A stretch of 64,000 nucleotides of DNA from Arthrobacter celericrescens (GCF_003614925.1 NZ_QYLP01000016.1:1-64000); one strand, 5' to 3'; shown: positions 1 through 8,965, counted from the first letter of the stretch. A program made the numbers and translations. Notes: generated by a model not told the origin, from the sequence alone.

Positions 1-84
1 GATCACCTCGTGGCCGGACTCCAGCAGGGACAGGACCGTATGCGAACCGATATAGCCCGTGCCACCGGTAACAAGAATTCTCAT
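1..84 (-). CDS. galE: UDP-glucose 4-epimerase, N-terminal fragment (cut by window edge)
   Basis: The reverse strand from 84 reads 28 codons with no stop to the window edge. The product begins MRILVTGGTGYIGSHTVLSL, the NAD-binding Rossmann start (GxxGxxG) typical of GalE, with the conserved GYIGSHT block. GalE interconverts UDP-glucose and UDP-galactose in the cytosol (family knowledge). The rest of the gene lies to the left, so catalytic YxxxK residues cannot be checked. A related NAD-dependent sugar-nucleotide epimerase is the alternative. It is divergent from the TetR gene. Confidence 0.8.
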   Translation of the reverse strand, partial: MRILVTGGTGYIGSHTVLSLLESGHEVI

Positions 85-174
85 GGTCTCAACGCTAGCC
101 GAACTCCGGAGCGTCCCGTTCCGTGTTTCCTTGGCCACGGCTGTGAATCGGATGGCAAGGCTCCCCGCAGTTGA

Positions 175-188
175 AGCACGATTGTGCT
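175..188. promoter_or_regulatory. Palindrome at the start of the TetR gene, candidate operator
   Basis: AGCAC-GATT-GTGCT is a perfect inverted repeat with 5-bp arms and a 4-bp centre, 11 bp before the preferred GTG start at 199 of the TetR-family gene. TetR proteins commonly repress their own promoter by binding such sites. The role is inferred from position only. Confidence 0.35.
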
Positions 189-198
189 AAAAAGACAT

Positions 199-822
199 GT
201 GCCAAAAATTGTAGACGCCGGTGCCCGGCGCCAGGACGTTGTCGACGCCGTCTTCAGGATCATCGCCTCCGACGGGCTGGAGCGCGCTTCCCTGCGTGAA
301 GTCGCCGACGAAGCAGGGCTGGCTGTCGGCTCGGTGCGACACTATTTCGCGAGCAGCGACGAACTGCTCGTGCACTCCTTTTCCGTGGTGATCGACCGGA
401 TCGCCGGGCGGCTCGAGGCCGCGCTGGAATCCGTGCGGCAGGAAGCGCCGGGAAGCCCGGCGCACCATGAAGCCGTGCTGCTGCTTCTGGGGCAGCTCCT
501 GCCGCTGGACGAGGAAAAAGCCGTCGACGTGTGCGTCTGGCTGGCTTTCCGCACTGCCGCGCGGATTAAACCGGTGTTCGCGCCCGAAGCCGCACGCAGC
601 CACCGGGCGGTGGCCGCCGTCGTCGGGCAATTGGTCATGCAGCTGCTGCCCGACAGCGAGCAGCAGGACATCCTCGTCACGGAAGCCGAACGGCTCCTCG
701 CCACCCTGGACGGGCTGTGCCTGCACGCCCTGCTGCAGTCCGAATGGATGACCGCACGGATGTGCCGGGACGTCCTGGAAGCGCACCTGGCGGGCCTGGG
801 CGGGCTTTTCCAGCGCGGTTAA
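199..822 (+). CDS. TetR/AcrR-family transcriptional regulator (BetI-like N-terminus)
   Basis: The product has 207 residues from GTG 199. Residues 7-55 form a TetR helix-turn-helix: ARRQDVVDAVFRII, then SLREVADEAGL, then GSVRHYF. The opening MPKIVD is typical of BetI/AcrR-type regulators, which is why GTG 199 is preferred over the in-frame GTG at 184; the upstream GTG also lies inside a 14-bp palindrome that looks like an operator. The C-terminal ligand domain is helical and gives no ligand clue. It is probably a repressor that responds to a small molecule. It is divergent from galE, and an unknown gene follows 63 bp downstream. Confidence 0.85.
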   Translation: MPKIVDAGARRQDVVDAVFRIIASDGLERASLREVADEAGLAVGSVRHYFASSDELLVHSFSVVIDRIAGRLEAALESVRQEAPGSPAHHEAVLLLLGQLLPLDEEKAVDVCVWLAFRTAARIKPVFAPEAARSHRAVAAVVGQLVMQLLPDSEQQDILVTEAERLLATLDGLCLHALLQSEWMTARMCRDVLEAHLAGLGGLFQRG

Positions 823-885
823 CCTCCGGGGCCAACAGGAATAAACTGGAGGTCTGGACAGGCACCGGCCAAGGGAGGCTTACGG

Positions 886-1497
886 ATGCATGACACAGGC
901 GGTCAGGGATGGCGGATAACCATGGACACGTCCTCTCCAATTCTCATTGCCTTGTATCTGAGGGATGTCGCAGGTCTGGACGGCGCGGGAACGCCCGCCC
1001 TATCCCACGCGACGCCGAAGGTCAGGCACGCGGACCACAGCCATCTGACGGCGGAGGTCGGGGGAGTCAGTGCCCTCAAGACCGAATGGGAGGCGTGGTG
1101 GCACCAGCTGCTCAAGTCCTACCCGGAGGAGGCTCCGAGGCTCACACCCCCGGACTTCAAGGCCTTCTCGAATTCGCCGGCGCTCCAGAAGGTTCTCAAG
1201 GCGCATTTCGGGGCCGCCCTGAGCTGGGCGCGCGAGCGGGTCGCCGAGTACCAGGAGATTGAAGCCGAACGTGAGGCCAGCGGCGCAACCCTGATGCTGG
1301 GGGACTTGGTCGAGGACCGTTTGCTCGAAGTCGGGCGCAGTTCCCGGGACTTCCGGCTGAGCATCATCGAACTGCCCCTGAACGAGCCCCGGGCCTGGTA
1401 CCTGGAGCCGGACAAGATGATCATGAGCCACAGGCTGCTGTCCCAGCCGGAGGTCTTCCGCAGCTACGTGCAGCCGGTTGTGGAGATGCTCGCCTGA
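886..1497 (+). CDS. Protein of unknown function, 203 aa
   Basis: I do not recognise this family. ATG 886 has a good ribosome site (GGGAGG about 8 nt upstream), and a -10-like TAAACT at 842-847 could supply its own promoter. Codon-position GC bias fits the neighbours. The product is soluble and acidic, with no signal peptide or membrane segment. The middle is helical and charged (residues about 60-135, with a WEAWW motif and an EIEAEREASG stretch). The C-terminal half reads like a compact alpha/beta domain ending in VQPVVEML. Being next to the TetR gene does not establish a link. It is probably lineage-restricted. Confidence 0.7.
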   Translation: MHDTGGQGWRITMDTSSPILIALYLRDVAGLDGAGTPALSHATPKVRHADHSHLTAEVGGVSALKTEWEAWWHQLLKSYPEEAPRLTPPDFKAFSNSPALQKVLKAHFGAALSWARERVAEYQEIEAEREASGATLMLGDLVEDRLLEVGRSSRDFRLSIIELPLNEPRAWYLEPDKMIMSHRLLSQPEVFRSYVQPVVEMLA

Positions 1498-1537
1498 GCC
1501 CACGGGGCTTGAGCGCCCGAGGACCCGCTGCGCCGGT

Positions 1538-2392
1538 TCAGCCGCGCGGCGCGGAGACGGTGACCGTCAGGGTTCCGGCGGGAGCCTTGGATTCCTGCCA
1601 GCCCTCGTGGTTGTCCCTGTTCCAGGTGTGGCTGTCCAGTTCCACCTGCGTGACTGAGAGGGACTTCGCGTTCGCCACGGTCCACTGGGCCAGCGCCCAG
1701 GCCGCGGGGCCGTCGGAATAGCGTCCCGTGTCGATCCGCACCGTGCGTCCCTGGCTCGCCGCGGAAACAGGCCCGAACGCTTTGGTCATTGCTGCCACGA
1801 CGGCGTCGGGGTCTCCGGCGCTGTCCGCGGTCCGCAGGGTGCAGTCCAGCGCGGCGGAGGACTGCCCGGTGAGGGACGACGCGAAGGCGCGGCCCATGGC
1901 TTCGTGCTGTGCGTAAGCTTCGGGGAACGCCGAGCGCTGCACAGTCTGGGCTGCCTCGGTGATTTCCATGGCCTGGTAGTCCGGAACCTTCAGCAGGCCG
2001 TTGTAGAAGGAGTTGCTGGCGTGGACGGGGTCCATGACCTGCGCTTCGGTGCCCCAGCCCTGCGACGGACGCTGCTGGAAGAGGCCGCGGGAATCCGGGC
2101 CGGCCTGGTCGCCGTAGTCGATGTTCCGGAGCCTGGATTCCTGCATGGCCGTGGCCAGGGCGATGGTCGCGGCGCGCGGCGGCAGCCCGCGGCGCACGGC
2201 AACGGACGTGATGAGAGCCGCGTTGGCGGTTTGGTCGGTTGCCAGCTCAAAGGAGGCGGTGCCGACGACGGCGGTGCAGCGCTCCGTGACCAGGGTCTCG
2301 GAGCGCTGCAGGACCGTGGTGACTGCATAGATGGCGCCCGCTGTCAGGGCCAGCGCCAGCAGCAGTGTGAGGGTGCGTCGGAGACGGCGCAT
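1538..2392 (-). CDS. Secreted or membrane-anchored transglycosylase-like protein
   Basis: The product has 284 residues. An N-terminal hydrophobic segment (residues about 7-27) after MRRLRR makes a signal anchor or signal peptide. Residues about 75-135 contain ATAMQESRL, then GLFQQRPSQGWGT, then the DPVHASNSFYNGLL block. This is the lysozyme/SLT-like fold signature common in actinobacterial cell-wall proteins, with E in QES as the likely catalytic acid. The C-terminal half is unrecognised. Members are often mislabelled heavy-metal transporter in databases, which the sequence does not support. It probably acts on peptidoglycan outside the membrane. It ends facing the 886 gene and lies 9 bp downstream of dapD on the same strand. 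Confidence 0.7.
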   Translation of the reverse strand: MRRLRRTLTLLLALALTAGAIYAVTTVLQRSETLVTERCTAVVGTASFELATDQTANAALITSVAVRRGLPPRAATIALATAMQESRLRNIDYGDQAGPDSRGLFQQRPSQGWGTEAQVMDPVHASNSFYNGLLKVPDYQAMEITEAAQTVQRSAFPEAYAQHEAMGRAFASSLTGQSSAALDCTLRTADSAGDPDAVVAAMTKAFGPVSAASQGRTVRIDTGRYSDGPAAWALAQWTVANAKSLSVTQVELDSHTWNRDNHEGWQESKAPAGTLTVTVSAPRG

Positions 2393-2401
2393 CCGGTCCG
2401 G

Positions 2402-3427
2402 TCAGTTGGCGTGGAGTGCTTCGTTGAGTTCCACGGTCTGGCCCTTGCGGGGAAGCACCTCCACTTCGCCGGTGGTGGAGTTGCGGCGGAACAGCAGGTT
2501 CGGCACGCCGGACAGTTCAACGGCCTTGACGATGCTGGAGGTGTCCTCGCCGTTTTCGTCCTTCGGGCCGGGGATGCGTACGCGGGTGCCGGCGGTGACG
2601 TAGAGGCCGGCCTCCACCACGGAGTCGTCGCCGATGCTGATGCCCACGCCGGAGTTGGCGCCCAGGAGCACACGTTCGCCCAGGGCGATCCGTTCCTTGC
2701 CGCCGCCGGACAGGGTGCCCATGATCGAGGCGCCGCCGCCGACGTCCGTGCCGTTGCCGGCCACGACGCCCGCGGAGATGCGGCCTTCCACCATGGAGGT
2801 GCCGAGAGTGCCGGCGTTGAAGTTCACGAAGCCTTCGTGCATCACGGTGGTGCCGTCCGCCAGGTGGGCACCTAGGCGGACGCGGTCGGCGTCGGCGATC
2901 CGGACACCGGCGGGGACAACGTAGTCAACCATGCGCGGGAACTTGTCGACGCCGTAGACCGTCACCGGGCCGCGCCTGCGCAGGCGGGCGCGGGTCAGTT
3001 CGAAGCCCTCGACGGCGGCGGGACCGAAGTTGGTCCACACCACGTTGGGGAGCTTGCCGAAGATCCCGTCCAGGTTGATGCTGTTCGGCTTCACCAGGCG
3101 GTGCGAGAGCAGGTGCAGGCGGAGGTAGGCGTCCACGGTGTCGGCCGGGGCTTCGTCCAGGTTGATCTGGGCGAAGACCACCTTCTGCTGGGTGCCGCGG
3201 GCGGCGTCGTCGCCTTCTGCGGCCAGGGCGGTCAAGGACTCGTCGGCGTTCTCGACCGAACGCAGGGACTCGGCTGCCACGCCCAGCGCGGGTGCCGGGA
3301 ACCAGGCATCCAGCACGGTGGCTTCGCCGGCGGCGTTGGTGGCGATGGTCGCCAGGCCGAAGCCGTAAGCGGCACGATCGGCGGCAGAAGTGTGGTCGGG
3401 AGCGGCAGACGCGGCTGTTTCAGTCAT
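2402..3427 (-). CDS. dapD: 2,3,4,5-tetrahydropyridine-2,6-dicarboxylate N-succinyltransferase
   Basis: DapD transfers succinyl from succinyl-CoA to tetrahydrodipicolinate in the succinylase branch of meso-diaminopimelate and lysine synthesis (cytosol). The 341-residue product is the long actinobacterial form. Residues about 150-310 show the hexapeptide left-handed beta-helix: [43 protein letters not shown]. Start ATG 3427 (MTETAAS) is chosen because the reading frame further upstream runs into the promoter and dapE. TAAACT ends 7 nt before the ATG, so the mRNA is probably leaderless. It is divergent from dapE, the enzyme two steps later in the same pathway. Confidence 0.92.
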   Translation of the reverse strand: MTETAASAAPDHTSAADRAAYGFGLATIATNAAGEATVLDAWFPAPALGVAAESLRSVENADESLTALAAEGDDAARGTQQKVVFAQINLDEAPADTVDAYLRLHLLSHRLVKPNSINLDGIFGKLPNVVWTNFGPAAVEGFELTRARLRRRGPVTVYGVDKFPRMVDYVVPAGVRIADADRVRLGAHLADGTTVMHEGFVNFNAGTLGTSMVEGRISAGVVAGNGTDVGGGASIMGTLSGGGKERIALGERVLLGANSGVGISIGDDSVVEAGLYVTAGTRVRIPGPKDENGEDTSSIVKAVELSGVPNLLFRRNSTTGEVEVLPRKGQTVELNEALHAN

Positions 3428-3434
3428 GGCCCCA

Positions 3435-3440
3435 AGTTTA
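3435..3440 (-). promoter_or_regulatory. -10 element for dapD, leaderless candidate
   Basis: TAAACT on the minus strand ends 7 nt before the dapD ATG, with a weak -35 (TTCAAC) 18 bp further upstream. Transcription would start at or next to the A of the start codon. Confidence 0.5.
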
Positions 3441-3500
3441 GTCAGGCGGGCTCGCCCGGTTGAAACCGTGAATCCGCCCGGCTGGTTGTATTTCACCGGA

Positions 3501-3506
3501 TAAGGT
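3501..3506 (+). promoter_or_regulatory. -10 element for dapE, leaderless candidate
   Basis: TAAGGT is followed by 6 nt (GGACGG) and then GTG 3513. No -35 is convincing. The GG-rich gap could alternatively act as a poor ribosome site. Confidence 0.4.
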
Positions 3507-3512
3507 GGACGG

Positions 3513-4634
3513 GTGACCGTAGAATCCGTTCCTGTTCTTGACCTGCGACAAGACGTCGCTTTGCTCACCGCCGCGCTCATGGACATCAACAGCGTGTCCG
3601 GAAACGAGACTGCCCTGGCTGACGCCGTGGAGAACGGCCTCCGCGCCATCCCGGGGCTGCACGTCGTCCGGGATGGTGACGCCATCGTTGCCCGCACCGA
3701 ACTCGGACGCCCCGAACGCGTCATCCTCGCCGGCCACCTGGACACCGTTCCGCTGCCCGTCACCGAAGGCGCCCGCGGCACAGTCCCGTCCAGCTGGGAC
3801 TCCGGCGTCCCCGGTAGCGGCATCCTGTACGGCCGCGGTGCCACCGACATGAAGGGCGGCGTCGCGGTGCAGCTCGCGCTCGCCGCAACCATGTTCGACG
3901 GCGGCGCGGAGCCCGCCAAGGATGTCACCTTCGTCTTCTACGACCACGAGGAAGTGGAAGCAGAGAAGAGCGGGCTGGGCCGCCTGGTGCGCAACTACCC
4001 TGAGCTGCTGAGGGGCGACTTCGCCATCCTCCTCGAACCCACGGACGGCACGGTCGAAGGAGGCTGCAACGGCACCATGCGCTTCGACGTCACCACGGTG
4101 GGGGAGGCCGCGCATTCGGCCCGCGCATGGATGGGCCACAACGCCATCCACGACGCCGCCCCGGTCCTGGCAAGGCTTGCCGCCTACGAACCCCGCACCA
4201 TCAACGTGGACGGACTGGACTACCGCGAAAGCCTGAACGCGGTGAAGATCCACGGTGGCACTGCAGGCAACGTGATCCCTGACCGCTGCGTGGTGGAGAT
4301 CAACTACCGCTTTGCCCCGGACAAGAATCCGGACCAGGCCGAGGCCCATGTCCGGGAACTCCTGGAAGGCTTCGACGTCGTGCGCACCGACGCCGCCGCC
4401 GGCGCACGGCCCGGGCTCAACCACCCTGCCGCCGCGTCCTTCGTGGCCGCCGTCGGTGCCGAGCCCAAACCGAAGTACGGCTGGACCGACGTCGCGCGCT
4501 TCAGCGAACTGGGCGTCCCGGCGGTGAACTTCGGCCCCGGCGATGCACTGCTGGCGCACAAGGACAATGAACACGTCGACGCCGACGCCGTCCGCGAGTG
4601 CTTCCGCGCGCTGCGGCTGTGGCTGGCTGACTGA
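3513..4634 (+). CDS. dapE: Succinyl-diaminopimelate desuccinylase
   Basis: DapE hydrolyses N-succinyl-LL-diaminopimelate to LL-DAP and succinate, a zinc-dependent step toward lysine and peptidoglycan. The 373-residue product is an M20 metallopeptidase: GHLDTVPL (metal His and Asp), [10 protein letters not shown] (bridging Asp), DHEEVE (general-base Glu followed by a metal-ligand Glu), LLEPTDG, a dimerisation-domain AHSARAW, and a C-terminal [14 protein letters not shown] with the last metal His. Start GTG 3513 follows the divergent promoter. The gene ends in a strong terminator shared with the converging glutamate transporter operon. Confidence 0.93.
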   Translation: MTVESVPVLDLRQDVALLTAALMDINSVSGNETALADAVENGLRAIPGLHVVRDGDAIVARTELGRPERVILAGHLDTVPLPVTEGARGTVPSSWDSGVPGSGILYGRGATDMKGGVAVQLALAATMFDGGAEPAKDVTFVFYDHEEVEAEKSGLGRLVRNYPELLRGDFAILLEPTDGTVEGGCNGTMRFDVTTVGEAAHSARAWMGHNAIHDAAPVLARLAAYEPRTINVDGLDYRESLNAVKIHGGTAGNVIPDRCVVEINYRFAPDKNPDQAEAHVRELLEGFDVVRTDAAAGARPGLNHPAAASFVAAVGAEPKPKYGWTDVARFSELGVPAVNFGPGDALLAHKDNEHVDADAVRECFRALRLWLAD

Positions 4635-4648
4635 CGGTTCTTAAACGG

Positions 4649-4680
4649 GAAGGTCCGCAGCCTGGTGGCTGCGGACCTTC
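4649..4680. terminator. Bidirectional terminator between dapE and gluD
   Basis: There is a perfect 14-bp stem: arms at 4649-4662 and 4667-4680 with a TGGT loop, followed by a pyrimidine-rich CTCCTTT on the plus strand. The position between convergent genes fits two-way termination. Confidence 0.8.
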
Positions 4681-4692
4681 TCCTTTGTGCTG

Positions 4693-5529
4693 TTACTTCG
4701 CAGTCGGCGCCTCGGCGGGTACAGCCTTGGCAACACCGCCGGCTGCCTTCTTCGAGCCACGGCGCTCGATCCAGACAGCCAGCCTGGACACGCAGATATT
4801 GATCGCGATGTAGATGCCGGCGGCCACGAAGAAGACCGGGAACAGGAACGCGTTCCCCAGGAAGTCGGCCATGACCTGGACGGCCCGCAGGAGTTCGCCG
4901 TACGCCACAATGTAGCCGAGCGAGGTGTCCTTCAGGAGCACCACCAGCTGGGCAACCAACGAGGGCATCATGCGGCGGATGGCCTGCGGCAATTCGATGA
5001 GCAGGCGGGACTGGAAGCTGGTCAGGCCAATGGCAAGGCCCGCTTCGCGTTGTCCCTTCGGCAGCGACTGGATGCCTGCGCGGATGATCTCCGCGAAGAT
5101 GGCCGCGTTGTACAGCACCAGGCCGGCAACGACGGCGATGAAGGAGTTCGTGCCGAACACCAGCAGGACGAACAGCATCATCAGGACGACCGGCATGCCG
5201 CGCAGGAACTCCAGGACCACGCGGGTGGGGATCCTGATCCAGTCGACCAGTGATATCCGCAGCAGGCAGAGCAGCAGGCCCAAGGGGAATGCGATCACCG
5301 CTGCGATGGCCGCCGCGCTGAGCGTGGCGATGATGCCGTTTCCGAGCAGCCGCCAGACGTCGGCGCGGATGAAGATCTCCCAGCGGCGCCCTTCGAAGAT
5401 GCCCTGCTGTGCGAGGGTCATGACAATCCACGCCGCGAGGCCGAGGATCAGCACGGTTCCGATCACGGAACCGATCAGCGAAACGCGGCGCGCCTTGGGG
5501 CCGGGAACGTCGTACAGGACTGAAGTCAT
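4693..5529 (-). CDS. gluD: Glutamate/polar amino-acid ABC transporter permease GluD
   Basis: The product has 278 residues and is a membrane subunit of a polar amino-acid importer. Hydrophobic spans start at about residues 18-40 and continue through the HisM/GlnP-type domain. The EAA-loop region (IIRAGIQSLPKGQREAGLAIG) that contacts the ATPase is clear at about 155-175, followed by LPQAIRRMMPSLVAQLV. The gene order ATPase, binding protein, permease, permease matches corynebacterial gluABCD, which imports glutamate. Its ATG overlaps the stop of gluC by 4 bp, so the two are translationally coupled. The C-terminus is charged and alanine-rich. Substrate is inferred from order and similarity. Confidence 0.85.
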   Translation of the reverse strand: MTSVLYDVPGPKARRVSLIGSVIGTVLILGLAAWIVMTLAQQGIFEGRRWEIFIRADVWRLLGNGIIATLSAAAIAAVIAFPLGLLLCLLRISLVDWIRIPTRVVLEFLRGMPVVLMMLFVLLVFGTNSFIAVVAGLVLYNAAIFAEIIRAGIQSLPKGQREAGLAIGLTSFQSRLLIELPQAIRRMMPSLVAQLVVLLKDTSLGYIVAYGELLRAVQVMADFLGNAFLFPVFFVAAGIYIAINICVSRLAVWIERRGSKKAAGGVAKAVPAEAPTAK

Positions 5530-6176
5530 CGGGCAATCGCCACCTTTCGCTCCACCGTGCTGGCGAGGATACCCAGCGGGACAGTGAGGAGCAGATAGAA
5601 GAATGCCACGCCGAGCAGCACGGCCATGACCTGGTCGCCGTTCGCGTTGGCCATCTGGCGGCCGTACCCGAACAGTTCGAGGACAAAGAACGCACCGGCG
5701 ACCGACGAGTTCTTGACGAGCGCGATCAGGATGTTGATCAGCGGCGGGATCACTGTCCGGAGGGCCTGGGGCAGGATGATCAGGGTGAGCACCTGTCCGA
5801 ACTTCATGCCGATGCTGCGGGCGGCTTCGGCCTGGCCGAGCGGCACGCTGTTGACGCCAGAGCGGACAGCTTCGGCAACGAACGCCGCCGTGTATGCGCT
5901 CAGGGCGATGATGGCCGCGACTTCGAACTGTTCAAACCTCACGCCAAGGCGGGGGAGGACGATGGCAGCGAAGAAGAAGGCAATGGTCAGGGGGGTATTC
6001 CGGAGGACCTCGACGTAGACGGTGCTGAAACCACGGAGGGCCGCAACTGGAGAGACGCGGGCCGCCGCCAGCAGCGTTCCGAGGATGAGGGCGATGATGC
6101 CGGAGACCGCGGAGAGGAAAAGGGTGCGGAGAAGTCCATCCCAATAGAGGGGGAGGTTTTCGATGATGACTTCCAT
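5526..6176 (-). CDS. gluC: Glutamate/polar amino-acid ABC transporter permease GluC
   Basis: The product has 216 residues from ATG 6176 (MEVIIENLPLYWDGL). The reading frame continues upstream but lacks permease character there, and the Met sits where the family begins. It has about five hydrophobic spans and a conserved EAA loop (AVRSGVNSVPLGQAEAARSIG), then LPQALRTVIPPLINILIALVKNSS. It pairs with GluD to form the membrane channel. A GC-rich hairpin separates it from the binding-protein gene, so the permeases may be made at a lower level than GluB. Confidence 0.87.
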   Translation of the reverse strand: MEVIIENLPLYWDGLLRTLFLSAVSGIIALILGTLLAAARVSPVAALRGFSTVYVEVLRNTPLTIAFFFAAIVLPRLGVRFEQFEVAAIIALSAYTAAFVAEAVRSGVNSVPLGQAEAARSIGMKFGQVLTLIILPQALRTVIPPLINILIALVKNSSVAGAFFVLELFGYGRQMANANGDQVMAVLLGVAFFYLLLTVPLGILASTVERKVAIAR

Positions 6177-6224
6177 GGGGTCCTTCGGCTCTGGGCTTGG
6201 ACAGTCGGAATGCGGGGCGCAGTC

Positions 6225-6257
6225 GGCGGGGGACCTGCTGTTCGCAGGCCCCCCGGC
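6225..6257 (-). other. Intercistronic hairpin between gluB and gluC
   Basis: GGGGG...CTGC at 6228-6238 pairs with GCAG...CCCCC at 6244-6253, with a bulge and a TGTTC loop, and the flanks add pairs. No T-tract follows in either direction. It probably stabilises the 3' end of the gluB message or reduces read-through, as often seen after binding-protein genes. Confidence 0.5.
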
Positions 6258-6271
6258 GACAGTCGCCTGCG

Positions 6272-7147
6272 CTAGTAGCGGTCGACAGCGGGAAGCTCGG
6301 GAGCGGTCTTGATGACCGAGCCTGCGGTGTCTTCCCATGCCTTCTTGTAGCTGCCGTCCTTGGCGAAGGCTTCAAGCTGGTCATTGATCCAGTTGCGGAA
6401 GGTGGTGTCGTCCTTCTTCAGGCCAATGCCGTACGGCTCCTTGGTGAAGGTCTGGTCCGAGGCGAGCTTGAAGGCATCCGGTTCCTTGTCGACGAAACCG
6501 GCCAGGATCACGTTGTCCGTGGTGACCGCCTCAACCTGCTTGTTGCGCAGGGGTTCCAGGCATGCGGAGTAGGTCGCTGCCGGTACCAGCACAGCGCCGT
6601 ACTTATCCACGATCGTTCCCGCGGGGGTCGAACCTGTTACGGAGCAGACCTTCTTGCCCTTGACGTCCTCGGGCTTGGTGATGGTGGTGTTGTCCTTGTT
6701 GACCATGAGTGCCTGGCCGGCCTCGTAGTACGGTCCGGCGAAGCTGACAACCTGCTTGCGCTTGTCATTGATGGTGTAGGTGGCGATGACGATGTCCACC
6801 TTGCCCTGCTCGATGAAGGGTTCGCGGTTCGCGGACACGGTTTCGGACCATTCGATCTTGTCGGCGGGGATGCCGAGCTTGGCGGCGATCAGCTTGCCGA
6901 TCTCGACGTCGAAGCCCACCGGCTTACCGTCCAGGCCCACCTGGCCGAAGAGCGGCTGGTCGTACTTGGTGCCGATCTTGATGGTGCCGGCCTTGTTCAG
7001 CTTTTCCATCGTGGTGCCGGCGGCGAAGCTCGCACTGGCCACCGGTGGGGTCGTGGTGCCGCCGCCACCGCAGGCGCTCAGGGTCAGTGCAACGGCTGCA
7101 CCCGCAGCGACCAGGAGGGATTTCCTCCGGGTGATAAGAGACTTCAT
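6272..7147 (-). CDS. gluB: Glutamate/polar amino-acid ABC transporter substrate-binding lipoprotein
   Basis: The product has 291 residues. A lipoprotein signal (MKSLITRRKS..., lipobox LSAC, acylated Cys26) anchors it outside the membrane. The mature part is an SBP family 3 protein: IKIGTKYDQPLFG, GFDVEIGKLIAAKLG, IEWSETVSANREPFIEQGKVD, ATYTINDKRK (the family signature) and GSTPAGTI. An AAAGGAAT ribosome site lies just before the ATG. It captures glutamate or a related amino acid and delivers it to GluCD. It sits 55 bp downstream of gluA. Confidence 0.88.
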   Translation of the reverse strand: MKSLITRRKSLLVAAGAAVALTLSACGGGGTTTPPVASASFAAGTTMEKLNKAGTIKIGTKYDQPLFGQVGLDGKPVGFDVEIGKLIAAKLGIPADKIEWSETVSANREPFIEQGKVDIVIATYTINDKRKQVVSFAGPYYEAGQALMVNKDNTTITKPEDVKGKKVCSVTGSTPAGTIVDKYGAVLVPAATYSACLEPLRNKQVEAVTTDNVILAGFVDKEPDAFKLASDQTFTKEPYGIGLKKDDTTFRNWINDQLEAFAKDGSYKKAWEDTAGSVIKTAPELPAVDRY

Positions 7148-7202
7148 GACATTCCTTTCATTGGGCGGCCTGAGGTGGGGCCAGGGTACGAATGGGAACG
7201 GA

Positions 7203-7958
7203 CTAGTGGGTCAGCAGCTTGGAGAGGAAGTCCTTGGCCCGGTTGCTCTGCGGGTTGGTGAAGAATTCCTCTGGCTGGGTGTCCTCGACGATCTGGCCAT
7301 CGGCCATGAAGACCACGCGGTCAGCTGCCTTGCGGGCGAAGCCCATCTCGTGGGTGACCACGATCATGGTCATGCCTTCCTTGGCGAGCTGGATCATGAC
7401 ATCCAGGACCTCGTTGATCATTTCGGGGTCCAGCGCCGAGGTGGGTTCGTCGAAGAGCATGACCTTCGGCTTCATGGCCAGGGCGCGGGCGATCGCGACG
7501 CGCTGCTGCTGGCCGCCGGAGAGCTGGGCAGGCAGCTTGGGTGCCTGATGCCCGACGCCGACGCGTTCGAGCAGCTTCATGGCCTCCTTCTCCGCCTCCG
7601 CCTTGCTGACGCCCTTGACCTTGATGGGGCCCAGCGTGACGTTCTCCAGGATGGTCTTGTGCGCGAAGAGGTTGAAGGACTGGAAGACCATCCCGACGTC
7701 GGCACGCAGGTTCGCCAGCTGCTTGCCTTCCTCCGGGAGGTGCTTTCCGTCGATTGAGATGTCGCCGTTGTCGATCGTTTCCAGGCGGTTGATGGCGCGG
7801 CACAGGGTGGACTTTCCCGACCCCGACGGTCCGATGACCACCACCACCTCGCCCTTGCGGACCTGGAGATTGATGTCCCTGAGGACGTGCAGCTGGCCGT
7901 AGTGCTTGTTGACGCCATTCAGTGAGACGAGCGCATCGCCGGACGCTTGAGTAGTCAT
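7203..7958 (-). CDS. gluA: Glutamate/polar amino-acid ABC transporter ATP-binding protein
   Basis: The product has 251 residues. Walker A is GPSGSGKST, the Q-loop is in [11 protein letters not shown], the ABC signature is LSGGQQQR, Walker B is [13 protein letters not shown], and the switch His is in VVTHEMGF. This is the PAAT subfamily ATPase that energises amino-acid import. It is the first gene of the four-gene operon. TAGATT lies 6 nt before its ATG with no Shine-Dalgarno sequence, suggesting a leaderless operon mRNA. Confidence 0.92.
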   Translation of the reverse strand: MTTQASGDALVSLNGVNKHYGQLHVLRDINLQVRKGEVVVVIGPSGSGKSTLCRAINRLETIDNGDISIDGKHLPEEGKQLANLRADVGMVFQSFNLFAHKTILENVTLGPIKVKGVSKAEAEKEAMKLLERVGVGHQAPKLPAQLSGGQQQRVAIARALAMKPKVMLFDEPTSALDPEMINEVLDVMIQLAKEGMTMIVVTHEMGFARKAADRVVFMADGQIVEDTQPEEFFTNPQSNRAKDFLSKLLTH

Positions 7959-7964
7959 AGCTTG

Positions 7965-7970
7965 AATCTA
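7965..7970 (-). promoter_or_regulatory. -10 element of the gluABCD operon, leaderless candidate
   Basis: TAGATT on the minus strand is followed by 6 nt and the gluA ATG. No good -35 is seen at 16-18 bp. The intergenic space up to 8110 holds nothing else I can name. Confidence 0.4.
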
Positions 7971-8110
7971 GCGAAGAAATGTCCAAAGTTGATCCAGCTC
8001 ACAGGAACTTTCCGCAGATCGTGACTGAACAGATACCTCGCTCCCGGCGTGCCGCAACACCCACGTGCCGACGGAACTTGCGGGGACTGAAGACGTAATA
8101 GCCTTGGTCA

Positions 8111-8965
8111 ATGAGCACCAGCCAGCCTTCAGGACAGACACCGCCTCCGGCCTCCGACGCCAACGGCAAACAGGGCGCAGTGGTACCCGCGCCGGCCTTC
8201 ATCGCGGAAGCGCCTGCGAAGCACAAAGGCCCGCTGGAGCTCCGCCGCAAACAGGCAGCGGCACCGATGTCCGACCAGCGGCTGCTGGACACCCGCGGAC
8301 CCGACCAGTTCATCCACACCGATCCCTGGCGCGTCCTGCGGATCCAGAGCGAGTTCGTCGAAGGATTCGGAGCGCTCGCCGAACTTGGACCGGCTGTCAG
8401 CGTCTTCGGTTCCGCACGCACCAAACCGGGCAGTTCCTTCTACGAAATGGGCGTAGAGGTGGGCCGGCACCTGGCCGAGGCCGGGGTCGCCGTGATCACC
8501 GGCGGCGGCCCGGGGTCCATGGAAGCGGCCAACAAGGGCGCGGTTGAAGGCAACGGAGTCTCGGTCGGCCTGGGCATTGAACTGCCGTTCGAGCAGGGCC
8601 TCAACCGTTGGGTGGACCTGGGCATCAACTTCCGGTACTTCTTCGCACGCAAGACGATGTTCGTGAAGTACGCGCAGGGCTTCATCGTGCTGCCCGGCGG
8701 CTTGGGGACCCTCGATGAGCTGTTCGAGGCAATGGTCCTGGTGCAGACCCGCAAGGTCACCTCGTTCCCGATCGTGCTGCTGGGCGTCGATTTCTGGAGC
8801 CCGATGATCGAATGGATCCGGGAGACGCTGGTGAAGGAAGGGATGGTGTCCGAAAAGGACCTCGACCTGATCCAGCTGGTGGACGACCCCGCCGACGCCG
8901 TCCACCGCGTGCTGCACGGGATTCCGCGCCCGCCGTCGAGCAACGGCGACCAGCGGCCGGAGTAG
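8111..8965 (+). CDS. LOG-family protein (TIGR00730; cytokinin-riboside phosphoribohydrolase-like)
   Basis: The product has 284 residues. The first 90 or so are a variable extension. The Rossmann-like LOG domain follows: VSVFGSARTKPGS, ITGGGPGSMEAANKGA and the diagnostic PGGLGTLDE with FEAMVLVQTRK. LOG proteins remove ribose 5-phosphate from nucleotide monophosphates such as cytokinin ribotides and AMP-like molecules. In bacteria the physiological substrate is often unclear. It is a soluble cytosolic enzyme. In many actinobacteria it sits near a DivIVA-domain gene, as here, 30 bp apart. ATG 8111 is the best start available. Confidence 0.85.
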   Translation: MSTSQPSGQTPPPASDANGKQGAVVPAPAFIAEAPAKHKGPLELRRKQAAAPMSDQRLLDTRGPDQFIHTDPWRVLRIQSEFVEGFGALAELGPAVSVFGSARTKPGSSFYEMGVEVGRHLAEAGVAVITGGGPGSMEAANKGAVEGNGVSVGLGIELPFEQGLNRWVDLGINFRYFFARKTMFVKYAQGFIVLPGGLGTLDELFEAMVLVQTRKVTSFPIVLLGVDFWSPMIEWIRETLVKEGMVSEKDLDLIQLVDDPADAVHRVLHGIPRPPSSNGDQRPE

